DNA of 64,000 bases from Sipunculus nudus. Taxonomy: Eukaryota; Annelida; Sipuncula; Golfingiida; Sipunculidae. The position numbers and the translations under genes were made by a program. A model generated the notes under the pieces. It made no database searches, was not told the DNA's origin, and saw only the letters and a program-made list of their open reading frames with translations. The DNA lies in the NCBI GenBank assembly GCA_026874595.1, contig CM049306.1, positions 97,891,642 through 97,955,641 on the forward strand, read 5' to 3'. Shown piece by piece: positions 13,404 to 25,600 of the stretch (position 1 is the stretch's first letter; the number at the start of each line of letters is the position of its first letter).

Positions 13404-13515
13404 TTATGCATCATCTGGGGGCCCAGGGGGAGGGGAGTGCAGGGCAGAGGGGAAGCCTGCTGGTAGTGGCCAAGCTGAGCCAAGGCGAGCTGCCTGGAGA
13501 GGGTTACATAACACA
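13404..13515 (-). other. GC-rich exon-like block inside element B1
   Basis: A short block far richer in GC than its surroundings. On the minus strand it follows a good pyrimidine tract and AG (ACCCTCTCCAG near 13499). All three frames are open for 30 or so codons, one ending PPPGPPDDA then a stop at about 13404. The corresponding place in element B3 (25264-26924) does not have it. It may be a captured host exon or simply a GC-rich filler; no product is recognised. Confidence 0.3.
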
Positions 13516-14923
13516 AATGAAGGCTTTACTACTAGGTGGGTCTGATGTAAACAACACTTGACATGGTGTATGAAAACTTGAATAAAAGCTACTCTTTTCA
13601 ATCAATTCCTTTGAAATTTTAACAGATTAAATCCTTATGTGTACATGCTGTGAAAATTATATCCACAGTACTTACAGGAAAAGAATGTGCCGTGGCCAAA
13701 GTTGGGCAAATTTTAAGGTACTGATTTTATATTTTTACTAATACCTTAAAAAATTCCTAATTTCAGATCTAATTTTCGGTATACAATTTAATCTTGATAA
13801 AATGAAGCTATATCCCTGAAAAAAAGTCTCTAGCATCAGCAATTCTTATGTTAAGTGAGTAAATATATTTCCTGATTTTTTACATGGTGCATTATGTTTG
13901 GGCCTATAACTTCAACAAATTATGAAATACTGACCTAAATTCTGGTATGTACATAGAAAATGTATGGAAGAATATGAAATTTTACTGACATCTAACATAA
14001 TGACAATTTTTGGATTAAACAAAAGTGGGATCATGATGCTAGAAAATACAAATACATTAAGGCCTCTAAAAAACTTCAATAGCTAGACTATTTTTTTAAG
14101 CTTATACTTTCAAATTTCAAAATTCATCAGATTAAATCCATATGTAAACTGGCTGTGAAAATTAAATCAAATGTACTTACAAGAAAAAAAGTGCCATGGT
14201 CAAAGTTGGGCAAAATTTTAAAATTGCTAATGTTTGGGCCCATACTTTTTTTAAATTATATAGTACTGACCTAATTCCTGGCATGTACATAGGTTATATA
14301 TCGACAATTATATATGGAAAATATGAAGAAAAAAATGTGAGTGGTTTTGATAGAAGGCATTCCTGAAGTGAAAAATGATTTTAATAAAAAATTGAGGTTT
14401 TCCTTAATTTCTTAAAGGAAAAAAGGTTACAGAGACCCAGTTTTTGGCTTGGAAGGAGATCTTAGGGACATCTAACATTATGCCAATTTTTGGATTACCA
14501 GGCAAAGTTGTAGTTAACAAAAGTGGGGTCATGATGCTAGAAAAAACACATTTAGGCCCTTTAAAAAACTTCAATAGCTAGACTATTTTTTAAGCTTATA
14601 CTTTCAAATTTCAAAATTCATCAGATTAAATCCATATGTAAACTGGCTGTGAAAATTAAATCAAATGTACTTACAAGAAAAAAACGTGCCATGGTCAAAG
14701 TTTGGCAAAATTTAAGGTACCAATTTTTTATTTTTGCTAATATTTTGAAAAATTTAAAAGATTTTGATCTAATTTTGGGTATACAATTTAATTTTGATTA
14801 ATTAAAGTTATATTACTGGAAAAAAAGTCCTTAGCTTTAACAAGTTTTGTGATAAGTGATCAAATATCTTTCCTGATTTTTTACAAAATGCATCATGTCT
14901 GAGCCCATAACTTTTTTAAACTA

Positions 14924-16532
14924 GATATTTCTTGGCACCGCAGGTGCCATAGTATCCCTAGACAATTAATCCCCCCCCCCTTTAGGAATAGGCCCCCCAT
15001 CTTCAGCAAAAATTAATATCAGACCACACTCATAGAAAAGGTCATTCTCATAGAAAAGGTCATGATCCAAATTTCAATATACATCATCCCCTAACCCATG
15101 TCTATGTATATGCAAGAAATCTGTCCATTAGTTTTTGACTTATAATGCTCACAATACTGTTAAGTGGCAATGGTGGGGTATTAAACGGCACGAAAACAAG
15201 TAAAAGAATAACAGGTGGCACCACCTGTTTCCTGTACATGACAACACTATCCAAGATCTTCGTTCAAGTTGAATTTTGGACCAATCAATGGATCCCTTAT
15301 TGAGAAATTAATGATTTTGTGTGATTTTCACCATATATGGCAATATTCAAGGTCAAGGCCACTCATTGGAAAGGTCATGACCCCTATTCAAATAAACATT
15401 ATCCTATAACCCATATCCATGTATATGCATAATATGAAAGATATGTGTCCATTAGTTTTTGACTTATAATGCTCACAGTACTGATAAATGGCAATGATGG
15501 GGTATTAAACGGCACAAAACAAGTAAAAGAATAACAGGTGGCGCCACCTGTTTCTGGTACATGACAATACTTTCCAAGATCTTCGAACATGTTGATTTTT
15601 GGACCAATGCATGCATCCCTTATTGAGATATTAATGATTTTGTGTGATTTTCACCATATATGGCAATATCCAAGGTCAAGGCCACTCTCATAGGAAAGGT
15701 CATGACCCCAATTTATATATACATCATCCCATAACCCATGTCTATGTATATGCATAATATGAAAGAAATCTGTCCATTAGTTTTTGACTTATAATGCTCA
15801 CAGGTTATAAATGTACTGTTAAGTGGCAATGATGGGGTATTAAACGGCACGAAAACAAGTAAAAGAATAACAGGTGGCGCCACCTGTTTCCGGTACATGA
15901 CATTACTATCCAAGATCTTCGGTCAAGTTGATTTTTGGACCAATGCATGCATCCCTTATTGAGAAATTAATGATTTTGTGTGATTTTCACCATATATGGC
16001 AATATTCAAGATCAAGGCCACTCTCATAAGAAAGGTCATGACCCCAATTTAAATAAACATCATCCCATAACCCATATCTATGTATTTGCATAATATGAAA
16101 GAAATCAGTCCATTAGTTTTTGACTTGTAATGCTCACAGTACTGTCAAGTAGCAATTTTGGGGATATTAAATGGCATGAAAACAAGTAAAGAATAATAGG
16201 TGGCGCCACCAGTTTCTGGAACATGACAACCCTATCCATGATCTTCGATCAACTTGATTTTGGGATCAATCCATGCAAGTTTTCTTGAGATATTTAAGAA
16301 TTTGTGTTATTTTCCCCAAAATTTAACCTATTCAAGGTCAAGGTCACTCTCCTAGTTGAGGTCATGACCTCATTTTAAATAGGCTTCGTCCTCTCACCCA
16401 TATCTATACATATACCAAGTTTGGTAAAGATCCGTGAAATATTTTTTGAGTTATTGTGTCCAAAAGAAATCTCTGCAGCGGCGGCGGCGCGACCGTGCCT
16501 AAACCATAGTATCTCCAGACTATGTCTGGCGA
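14924..16532 (+). mobile_element. non-autonomous element C1, inserted in B1
   Basis: It begins GATATTTCTTGGCACCGCAG with a TTGGCACC..GGTGCC hairpin and ends CCAGACTATGTCTGGCGA, another hairpin, flanked by TA on each side (14922-14923, 16533-16534). The interrupted host sequence (TTTTTTAAA then CACAATACAGACC) matches the uninterrupted copies at about 14240 and 26545. The body is four tandem units of 324-335 bp, each with the palindrome AGGTGGC(G/A)CCACC, followed by a GCGGCGGCGGCG stretch near 16480. No coding capacity. Confidence 0.8.
15000..16330 (+). repeat. tandem array of about 330-bp units inside C1
   Basis: Four units, marked by the repeated palindromic motif at 15211-15228, 15534-15551, 15870-15887 and about 16198-16210. 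Each unit also carries GGTCATGACC and a GTCCATTAGTTTTTGACTT block in the same order. Confidence 0.85.
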
Positions 16533-17126
16533 TACAATTACACAATACAGACCTTATTTCTGGCATGTACACAGGAACTATATAGAGGAATATTTATGGT
16601 TAATATGAGGGATAACAGATGAGTGGTTTTGATATTAGACAGTCCTGAAGTGTGAAAATAGATTTTTAATAAAATATTGAGGTTTTTCCTTAATTTCTCA
16701 AAGGAACGAACGGACGGACAGACGGACAGACGGATGGACGATGGACAATGGACCACGACTATAGCTCAGATGACTTATAGTCAGCTGAGCTAAAAATCAC
16801 TGAACTGGAACCATTTGAACAAACTTGAGAGAGATTGTTCCAGGGAATATTTCTGTGAAATTTTGGACAATTTGGCTGGACAGTTTCAGAGAAGAAAATT
16901 TTTAAAGGTTTTTAAGCTTTTTCTCTATAAAATCTAAATAAATGCAGTTTACCAATAATAAGCACTAGGGCACCAAGTTTCACATGTGACTAATTCTTGC
17001 ATGTAATTTGGAGCTGCTTGCTCTGACAGTTTCTGACTTACAGCCATAGACGGTGGACAGCCAACCTGGACAGGAGACGGCGGACAGGCGCCGCGGCGCC
17101 ATCGCCTAAGCTCACAGGTTTGCTAA

Positions 17127-18010
17127 AAATCAAGAAGAAAATGGGGAATCAGATTTATTGTGGCACTGGCAATCAGGTGAATGGTTCCTGATACATACAG
17201 AAGCATGGGATATTTAAGATCATGGATGAAAATATAACAGAAATAACAATCAATGTGAAAAACTCATGTTTAATATGAGAACAATACAGAACAAGATATA
17301 CGGATCTTCACAGGGTTATATACTCTTTGTGCCTAACACCCATGGTCCCCTGTATGATATTATTTCCTTTTAATTGGTCAAATAAAATATAGCATTCATT
17401 TGAGTTATTGTTGGCATACTTTGCCATAATAATTATTTTAGTGCACTTTTTGCACTGTTAAGCAAAGGCCATCTGATTCATTTAGAATGCACTAAACCAA
17501 TAGTTTCTTTTTTCTGGCTTATCTATTCAAACTTATGACTCAAATCAAATGGCCAGTTGATTAACTGCAATGCACCAATCAGAAGAGTGTTTAATCTATC
17601 AAACTCTGTGATAATGTGATCCCTAAAAATTGCTCTATAAGTACTACAATGTACAAACTCTACACTTATCCTAAGCAGTATATGACTAGAAGCAGATAAT
17701 ATGTGACACAGTCTTTGGGTGGGCACAGTGAAGAGCTGCTGTGAAAACATGTAATGAGGCACTATAAAATTGTCAGCAGTGATAATGCAAACAACTACAC
17801 TACAGTGGCTGTGCACACTATTACAACCACACTGCTGCAGGTGGACTGTAATTATAATATTATGCTCCAACTGAAGATTTAAACAGAGGAAAACATGTTC
17901 AAGAGCAAGCCATCAAGTAAACCCTTTCTCTGTGCTGTTTTGTTGTGTCCTTTTGGCCTGCAAAAGTTAAGCTGATAAACATAGGCAACAGTGAAGATGC
18001 TTTGTCCAAC
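17127..18010. other. spacer, no gene seen
   Basis: An open frame of 115 codons on the minus strand (17523-17870) has no motif, no splice framework and repeat-like composition, so it is not called. Nothing else is recognised. Confidence 0.5.
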
Positions 18011-18013
18011 TAT

Positions 18014-21000
18014 AACTAGGGACCCATGGGTCTTTTCACTCAGCTGAATTTGTCTTCAAGGATATGTTTATGAGCTTTTTCAAAATATGGGTCCTGTGAT
18101 CAGTTTAAAGCCAACCTATATACCCAAACATGACTTAATAATCTGGATACTAATATGTGGATAGATGGTCCCCCTGACCTTTGACCCTAAAAGCCATAAG
18201 ATTCTTCCGCAATTGGCAAGTGAGCAATATCTAGAAGATGGTTTGGAATGAAAATTTTGGCTTTAAATTCATCCACAATCTTTTAAAAGAAATGGGTCCT
18301 GCGACCTTGACCTTTGACCTCATGACCCCTAAATCAAAAGGGTTCTTACATTATTGGTGTATCATATGTAAGTCAACAGTGAAACCAATATGTTAATCCA
18401 AACTGGATTTATCACCCGGAAACAACTAGATAAAGTTGTATTTGCATGCAAATACAAGAAGCGCCCCATAGTCACAAAATTTCAGGAAATTATACCAACA
18501 TGTGATACTGAATTACCAATATATAAGAAGTATAGACCTGAATGATGAAGTGAGCACAGAAGCTGTAAAGGGAGAAACAAATTAATGATGCTCAAAGTCT
18601 TGGGTGACTTGACCTTGAGAGCATAAGTCAAGGTCCTGAGCAAATATGTGCTTTTATGCGAACTGATGAGTAATGCATGGTTTGATTCAATCGTGATGAA
18701 TAAAAGAGGAGCCAATAACATTGATAAAGGTATCCTGTCTGACCAAGTTTTATTGCTAAATTAGGTCAGAATCAAAACCCTTGGTGCAGTTGTGCTAATG
18801 AGCAAACAATGCCCAAAGTCTACTGTGATTTAACCTTGACAGCATAAGTGATAAACACACAAGGTTTATGGACACAGATGAAACCATAGTTGGGAATCTG
18901 ATAGTATCAATTTCATTTGGCAGTCTCAAAATAATGGAAAAATATGCATCAAAAATTGAAAATATACAGGTGGCACCACCAGTCTTCATGAACTGAAGGA
19001 ACCAATCATAACCAATAAACACACTGGGTTTCAGGTCACTGGATGAAACCACAGCTAAGAAACTGACATAACTGCTGTCATTTGATGGTCTAAAAAACAG
19101 AAAAAAATTTTTTTTAAATTAGAAAAAATACAGGTGGCGCCACCAGTTTTGGGGTACTGACAAAATTTACATGATCAATATTCAAGGCAAGATTCATGGC
19201 AATCCATGTCTTAACTAGACATTTCTTGGCACCGCTGGTGCCATAGTATCGCCAGCCAAATGAGGTTTTGTGTTATTTTGTTGATATAATGTGATGTATT
19301 TGTATTTTAGCAATGAATGTGAGAAACATTTGTACAAAATATAGGAATATTTAAAGTGAAGGCAATTATTATGTAAAAGGTTATGTATAAATACAAGTAT
19401 ATATTTAATGATGTATTGAGTTGTATATGTATGTTTGGAGTAACTTGTTTGAGAATAATATGGAGTAAAGCAGAAAGAAAGAGAAAGAGATGGATAGACA
19501 GGATTTCAGAGAGATGGAGAGATATGATAATGGTTAGTGTAAGTGTGTAACAGGGGGTTGATAATTATCTTTAACGAGGAGGGGGGTGATGGAGTTGCTG
19601 GTTGAGGAGTGTGAAGTGGGTTGGGTAATTAGAGGGGTGGAAGATTTGAGTAATTCTACACACATCAATATGTAAGTGAGGTATATTGTCTGAGAATGAA
19701 ATAATAATATCTTTTATATTTTGTTTCACATCATATTTTGTTCTTTGTAATAAATTGTTATATTGTCATAAAAATTGTCATTTGTTCCTTATCAATAGCA
19801 TAAATTGTGGAAAAACAAGAAAATAGAGTAGGGGGTGCCACCATGCAGTTCCCAGCAAATGACTCATCACATTACCCATATCTATCTATATACATAATAT
19901 GAAAGATATCTGCCAATTAGTTTCCAGCACATGACAACACTATCCAACAACTTTTTAATTTTTATTTTATAATGCTGACAATACTGTCAAGTCCCATATA
20001 GGCAACATTCATGAGCCATTTTAAATAGTCTTCGTCCAAAGGTCAAGACCACTCTCAAAGGAAAATGATCCAGTTGTGACTCTGTGGTACACCCAGTGCA
20101 CTAAATCATTTTTCACCGACCATCATATCTATTTATAGAATCTGACCATGGCCCAGAACTGCTGATGTTTGGGCAAAACATGATGCAACACCATGTGCAG
20201 ACCACTAGCTGAAGCAATCCCCCAGGTTCACTGGATTTTTACCATATATGGCAATATTTAAAGTCAAGTCCACTCTCATATGCAAGGCAGGACCCAAATT
20301 TAAATATATCTCATCCCATAATCCAAATCTATGTATATGCATAATATAAAAGAAATCTGTCCATTAGTTTTTGACTTATAATGCTCACAGTGCTGTCAAG
20401 TGGCCCTTTTTAAGATATTCATGATTTTATGTTTTTCACCAAATATGGGAATATTCAAGATCAAGGTCACTCTCATAGTCACGGTCACGACCCCAAATCA
20501 ATAAACTGCATTCCAAAATATCCAACATTTGAAAAAAAAAATTAAATTAAAAAAAAATAATTTAAATTAAATTGAATTTTAAAATTAAATTTAAAATTAA
20601 ATATACCTCATTCCATAAACCATATCTATATACATGCATAACATGAAAGAAATCTGTCCATTACTGTTTGACTTATAATGCTCACAGTATATACTGTCAA
20701 GTGGCAATGATGGGGTATTCAAAGGCGCAAAAAACAAGAAAAGGACAACAGGTGGCGCCACCTATCTTCTGCAAAAGACAAAACTATCTAAGATCTTCCG
20801 TCAACTTGATTTTTGGACCCAATCCATGCATCCCTTTTTAAGATATTCATGATTTTATGTGATTTTCACCATATATGGTAATATTCAAGGTCAAAGCCAC
20901 TCTCAAAGGAAAGGTCATGACCCCAATTTTGAATAGGCTTCGTCCACTCACCTATATCTATAAATGTGTAAAGTTTGAAAAAGATCCTTGAAATATTTTT

Positions 21001-21336
21001 TGAGTTATTGTGTCCAAAAGAAATCTCGGCGGCGGCGGCGGCGGCGCAACTGTGCCTAAACCATAGTATCTCCAGACTATGTCTGGCGATAAAATTATCA
21101 AGGTACTGATGTTTTGTATCAAATCTTTTATTATTCTGGGGGGGGGGGTGTATTTCAAGCCCCGTAGCTCGGAGGATATGGGTCACAGCGACCTAATTTC
21201 TAATGAACCTACCTTGATAATAAGTAACAAGTTTCTAAGGTTAGCAGTTACAATTGGTGGGCTGCTAATAGATGACCAGATGGCCGACGAATAAAGCGCC
21301 ATTCCTCAACCGCAGTTGACTTTCAGTCAGCTGAGC
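18014..21336 (+). mobile_element. non-autonomous element B2, carrying C2
   Basis: The start ACTAGGGACCCATGGGTC and CTCAGCTGAATTT matches the family B 5' end, and the end TCAGTCAGCTGAGC followed by TA (21337-21338) matches the family B 3' end. Inside are repeat units around GTGATTTAACCTTGAC and palindromes AGGTGGCACCACC at about 18969 and 19133. Element C2 interrupts it. No coding region. Confidence 0.7.
19218..21089 (+). mobile_element. non-autonomous element C2, inserted in B2
   Basis: Same ends as C1: GACATTTCTTGGCACCGCTG at the start and CCAGACTATGTCTGGCGA at the end, with TA on both sides (19216-19217, 21090-21091). The flanks rejoin into a family B unit (CATGGCAATCCATGTCTTAA then AATTATCAAGGTACTGATG) that occurs uninterrupted in element B4 near 34200. 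Contains GCGGCGGCGGCGGCGGCG near 21028-21047 and AGGTGGCGCCACC near 20750. Confidence 0.8.
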
Positions 21337-21783
21337 TAAAAAATCAACAAACCTGCAGGGAGTTTTACCAGTAAGCAGTGGTATGACAGAATCTGTTTTT
21401 GCATTCAGCATATGATGCTGAAAAGTAAACAAGATATGTTCATTTAGGTCTGCATAATATGGAGTGATAAGATACCTGTGGAAGGTGAGACATCTATAAA
21501 TGAAGAAAAGTTTTCTTTCCTTGTAAAGTTTTCTTTCCTTGTAAAGTTTTCTATATAACCTGGACTAACACTCCAATGTATACTTTATAATTACTGGAGG
21601 GACAAACTGCTGCAAGGTAAAAGAGCTTATATACATTAGTGATTACTGTCACAATGTCAATGGACATCTCCAGAGAGTACATCCTACTGATATGTTATCA
21701 TTCTTGTTTTTCAATAATTCTAAAAATACTGCTGGTTTTCATACAGTGCACTGCACAAAAGTTGATCATCAAAGACCCTTTGT
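21337..21783. other. 3' flank of the helicase gene
   Basis: Sequence downstream of the mov10l1-like stop codon, presumably containing the 3' untranslated region on the minus strand. No canonical AATAAA was found on the minus strand here. Three tandem copies of a 17-bp unit (TTTTCTTTCCTTGTAAAG) lie at 21505-21555. Confidence 0.4.
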
Positions 21784-22667
21784 TTATCCCCAGTTCTCTT
21801 CACATTCAGATTCAGATTCTATTATAACATCACTGTCTGTCTGTTCTAAACCTAAGCCATAATCACATTCATCATCACTACCTTCATAATTATCACAATC
21901 TTGATGATAGGCTGCTGTAACACTGTCCTTAACCTTGCAACCTTCACCAACTTCCTTGAACACTACAACCTGCCCAACCACACTGTTTGAGTTTTTATGA
22001 TCTTGAATGTGACAGTCTGCTAACCCATGCACAACTTGACTGGTTCCTGCTGCTTTATCATCACAGTTTGTCGGACCACTATCCCCTTGTCTCTGTGTAC
22101 CAGTGGGTCTATCACAGCTCAGTTCTTTGTGTTTTAGACAGTCTGTAGATACTGATGCTCTCTGAGATGTTAATGATTTAAAGAAGTTCAGTCTTGATGG
22201 CCCAGTGTGAGAGCCATCAGTTTGTTCTTTTGGTCCAGGACCCTGAAAAATATGATCAACACACACGTTCTGTTCTGCCTGCATAAACAAAGCCCTTACT
22301 TTGTCAGGCATATCTTGTGCAGTTAGTGGGGTGCCTGATTCTGACTGAGTTTTAATAACTCCAGATCTGTATGAAAATCCTCCCGCTTTTGACAAACTTT
22401 GTGAGGATGAGGATGTAGTCTCCACTGACTGATGTACATCAGACACTGATGTGTCCCTAGTCAGTTGCATCAGTCTCTGAGCCTGAGCACTTTTGTACGA
22501 TGTTTCTTTATCAGCATGTATGATATTTTTGTGGGTCCTGTCCTGTCCTGCTGGTTGTGGACTGGTTGCACCATTCAGCACTCTATCAAGGCAGCTGCTG
22601 CTATCCAGCATGGAATCCTGGGATGATGAGGAGCAAGAACTGATCTCTAACGAATCTGCTGAAGCAC
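21784..22667 (-). CDS. mov10l1: mov10l1-like exon 21 (last): Ser-rich, acidic tail
   Basis: Residues 1169-1462 and the TAA stop at 21784-21786. Acceptor TTGACAG just above 22667, entering in phase 1. The segment has no helicase motif. It opens with a serine-rich stretch ([17 protein letters not shown]), is hydrophilic throughout, and ends in a strongly acidic tail finishing ECEENWG. Vertebrate relatives have only a short tail after the helicase core, so this 294-residue exon looks lineage-specific. It has a clean open frame and typical codon use, so it is real coding sequence. Confidence 0.9.
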
Positions 22668-25600
22668 CTGTCAATCAAAATGGACAACCTCAAAATCCTG
22701 TTATCATTTATGGTAGTCCCTATGGTTGGGTGGGGGGGGGGGGGGGGGCAGGGGTAGTGGCTATAATGGCATTCCATTATAGGGACATTCCACTTTATGA
22801 AGTCAAGGCTTCTACTTAAGCACAATCATTTAACTGTTTCTGCTTTAACTATAGCTCTATATTCCACACTAGCATCCTTTTTGAGAATGTAAAACCTCAC
22901 CAGGAAAACCACTGCTTCTTTAATGTTTTACTTCACATGGATCATTGTTAATGGTTGAAAAATGTCAAAATATGCCTTAACCAGGCTTGAAATATGTCCA
23001 CAAGTTAGTTGTGAACAAACTAATAACATAACATTTCCACTAATTAGGGCCTAGGCCAGATAACCAATTAAATGGAATACCCCTCCCCCTCAAGGGTACA
23101 GAAAAGTCTTTATGTCAATGCTGGTGTATGTAATAAATGCAGGCAGAAATTATAGGAAACTGCATGTGACCAATTTTTGTATGAACAGATAAAACACATG
23201 ACTGCATTCAAATTTTTTATTTATTAACCATACTGAAACACATACATCATAACGTGTTGACCCACAGATTCAGAGTGACCTGCACTTAAGTGAAAAGGTG
23301 TGAAAATCTGGACTGATGCAGAACTGATACTGTTAACAGCAAGAACCACACTAAAGCTACATAAAATGTATCACAGTGAAAGTACAAATCATCTGATTCA
23401 AAGGTTCATCAAAATTAAACTTGTACCATTTTTTTAATATTACACAATGTTTATAATGTTATCTTATTAACCATAAAGCCCATAGCAGTTTGCACCATTA
23501 TAAATGTAGTATATTATGCAGAACCTTGAGAAATAAGTGACTGTTTATATCTCAGGGACAACAAAAAATACTACCTTCCCCACTTGTATTTGTTACTGAT
23601 GCTGCGATACCCTCCTGCCCAGGAGATTCCACCTCTCCCTGGGTGAGGGTAGGTGCTGCCACCTGTACAGCCAGAAGTTCATCCACACTGCAACCAGTAT
23701 AAGCCCCTTTCTCCACACAGTACTTGATCAGTTCTAACCAGTAGCTGTCCTATGATTAAAATGTTTATCATTATGAGCACTGGTTCACTGGCAGTGGTAC
23801 AAATGGTCCTAGCTTTAATACTATAATGATGAACAAATTCCAGAACTTGGGTTCAATAGACATTTATGTAAATCACTTAGGACGAAGTTACAAGGACCTG
23901 GGCTTGTACATATTTGTTTACTTTGGCCAGAACATTTATATACCTATGTTAGAACAATTTTAAGTACATGGGTTAGAATATACATACTTTTCTGATCCAG
24001 AACATATGTACTTATCGGAGATAGAAAACACTTATTCACCTAGGCTAGAATATATATATATACCTTTATCTGGGCTAGAACATATTTCTTTATTAGGGCT
24101 AGAACATATTTCTTTACCAGGGTTAGAAAAAATTTATTTACCTGGACTATACCACACTGATTTATCTGGGCTAGCACATAATGATTTACCTGGGCTAGAA
24201 CATCCTGATATATCTGGGCTTGAACATATTTATTTACTTGGTCTAGAACATATTTATTTACTTGGTCTAGAACATGTATATTTACCTGGGCTAGAATATA
24301 TATCTTTACCTGGCCTAGAACATATTTATTTACCTGGTCTAGAACATATATATATTTACCTGGGCTAGAACATATGGGTTACCAATGATGATAAGCAGGG
24401 CCTGGGCTCGAGTGATGGCCACATTAAAACGCTTAGGATTGCTGAGAAAGCCCAGATTGTGCTTTGTATCAAAGCCCCTCAAAGATTCCCTGGCTCTTAC
24501 CTGTAATATAAACAATCAAATATATATATTATTTCAATTTCCTACCCTTAGTTTTTCATAAAAGGGACAAACTCACAGAAAAAAAATTTAGATGAGAAAT
24601 CAGTTGTAAATTTATCACAAAGGCCCCAAACTTTATAGAAACTAAAATGATTGGGACCCAAAAGGTCTTCATTCTGGATTCTTAAGATAATGCAAGTGAA
24701 AGGAATTTAGTCTGCTACCTGGTGGCAATATTGGATCCAGTATGTCTGAAATTCAACAGTGCACATCCTCTCATTGGTGTGGTTTGTAAAGTTTTCACAG
24801 CAATTGCTTGAAAGATTCTCGAGATAATATGAAAAGTATGACAGACAGACAGATTTAAATCCTGCCTAGGCGTGGCCCTTATTATATAGAATATACACCT
24901 TATGATATAAATGACCTTGTGGATTGACTTACAGTTGAGATGATAATGGCTTGTCTCTCTTGACCTTGAAATTCCTCCACTGACCCCACCTTGACCCCCT
25001 CCACACCAAAGCTGCCCATTAACAGCCGGATCTTTTCTACCTGTAGTCAGAACAAGTAAACAAAGGTCACAGCGAAGAACAAATACTTCACTAACACATG
25101 CTACTCTCATGTTGTCCTCAACCAAACTATCACATCCAGATGACATTTACATATATGCCAAATTCGTCTGACATGCACTTTCATTATCTACATATGTTGA
25201 GTTACTTTATATCATAAATTGGTAAATCTGATAATGAAAATCAGTTATACAGACCTCTATTTAAACAAGGGACCCATGGGTCACATCGCTCAGCTGAATT
25301 TTGGAAAATATTAGTAACTGAAAAATATTTTTATTTCTTTTGGTTTTTCATGTATAATATCATTAGAAAAGCTATGAGAAAATGGCCTTGCTAAAATGAA
25401 ACCCTGTAAATTATAGAATAATGGACATGAGCTAAACCATTTAGTGATGCACCAAGGGAACAAATAGGCCTATATTAAGTGTTATATAAAAGTAACATTT
25501 CATAAAAAATAATGTGTGCAGGTAATTAAGTTTTCAAAACTTAAATATATGGCCATATGAGTTAAAAATTATCCCACAAAGTTTGACCAATATTCCTAAT

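Larger units (their letters stand above)
12533..16790 (+). mobile_element. non-autonomous element B1, inserted with TA flanks
   Basis: It starts AACAAGGGACC with the near-palindrome ACCTATGGGT and GCTCAGCTAAA, and ends at a hairpin formed by AGCTCAGATGACT and AGTCAGCTGAGC. TA sits on both sides (12531-12532 and 16791-16792). The flanks join cleanly: TATAACTCAG before and AAAATCACTGAACTGG after reproduce uninterrupted family A sequence seen near 12270 and 33110. No protein-coding region is seen. It carries element C1 inside it. Confidence 0.8.
9315..17126 (+). mobile_element. composite non-autonomous element, family A, interrupted by nested elements
   Basis: The stretch begins with a family B-like 5' end (GTGACCCAGGGGTCATGGTG then GCTCAGCT) and ends at about 17104-17126 with the family A 3' end (TAAGCTCACAGGTTTGCTAA). 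A similar 3' end also occurs at 11210-11232. The body holds repeated blocks around CCATTTGAACAAACTTGAGA and GGCTGGACAGTTTCAGAGAA. No transposase frame is visible. It resembles 31140-33456, so this is a multicopy family. Elements B1 and C1 are inserted inside it (listed separately). Confidence 0.65.

Noticed and set aside
17523-17870. A 115-codon minus-strand open frame
   Set aside because: No motif, no splice framework, and composition like the surrounding noncoding sequence.
20866-21186. A 106-codon minus-strand frame with an alanine run
   Set aside because: It lies across the GCGGCGGCGG stretch and the end of element C2; the alanine run is the simple repeat.
24006-24368. A 120-codon plus-strand open frame with LPGLEHIY repeats
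   Set aside because: It is entirely the 24-bp intronic array read through; the period is a multiple of three, so an open frame is expected. The real gene is on the other strand.
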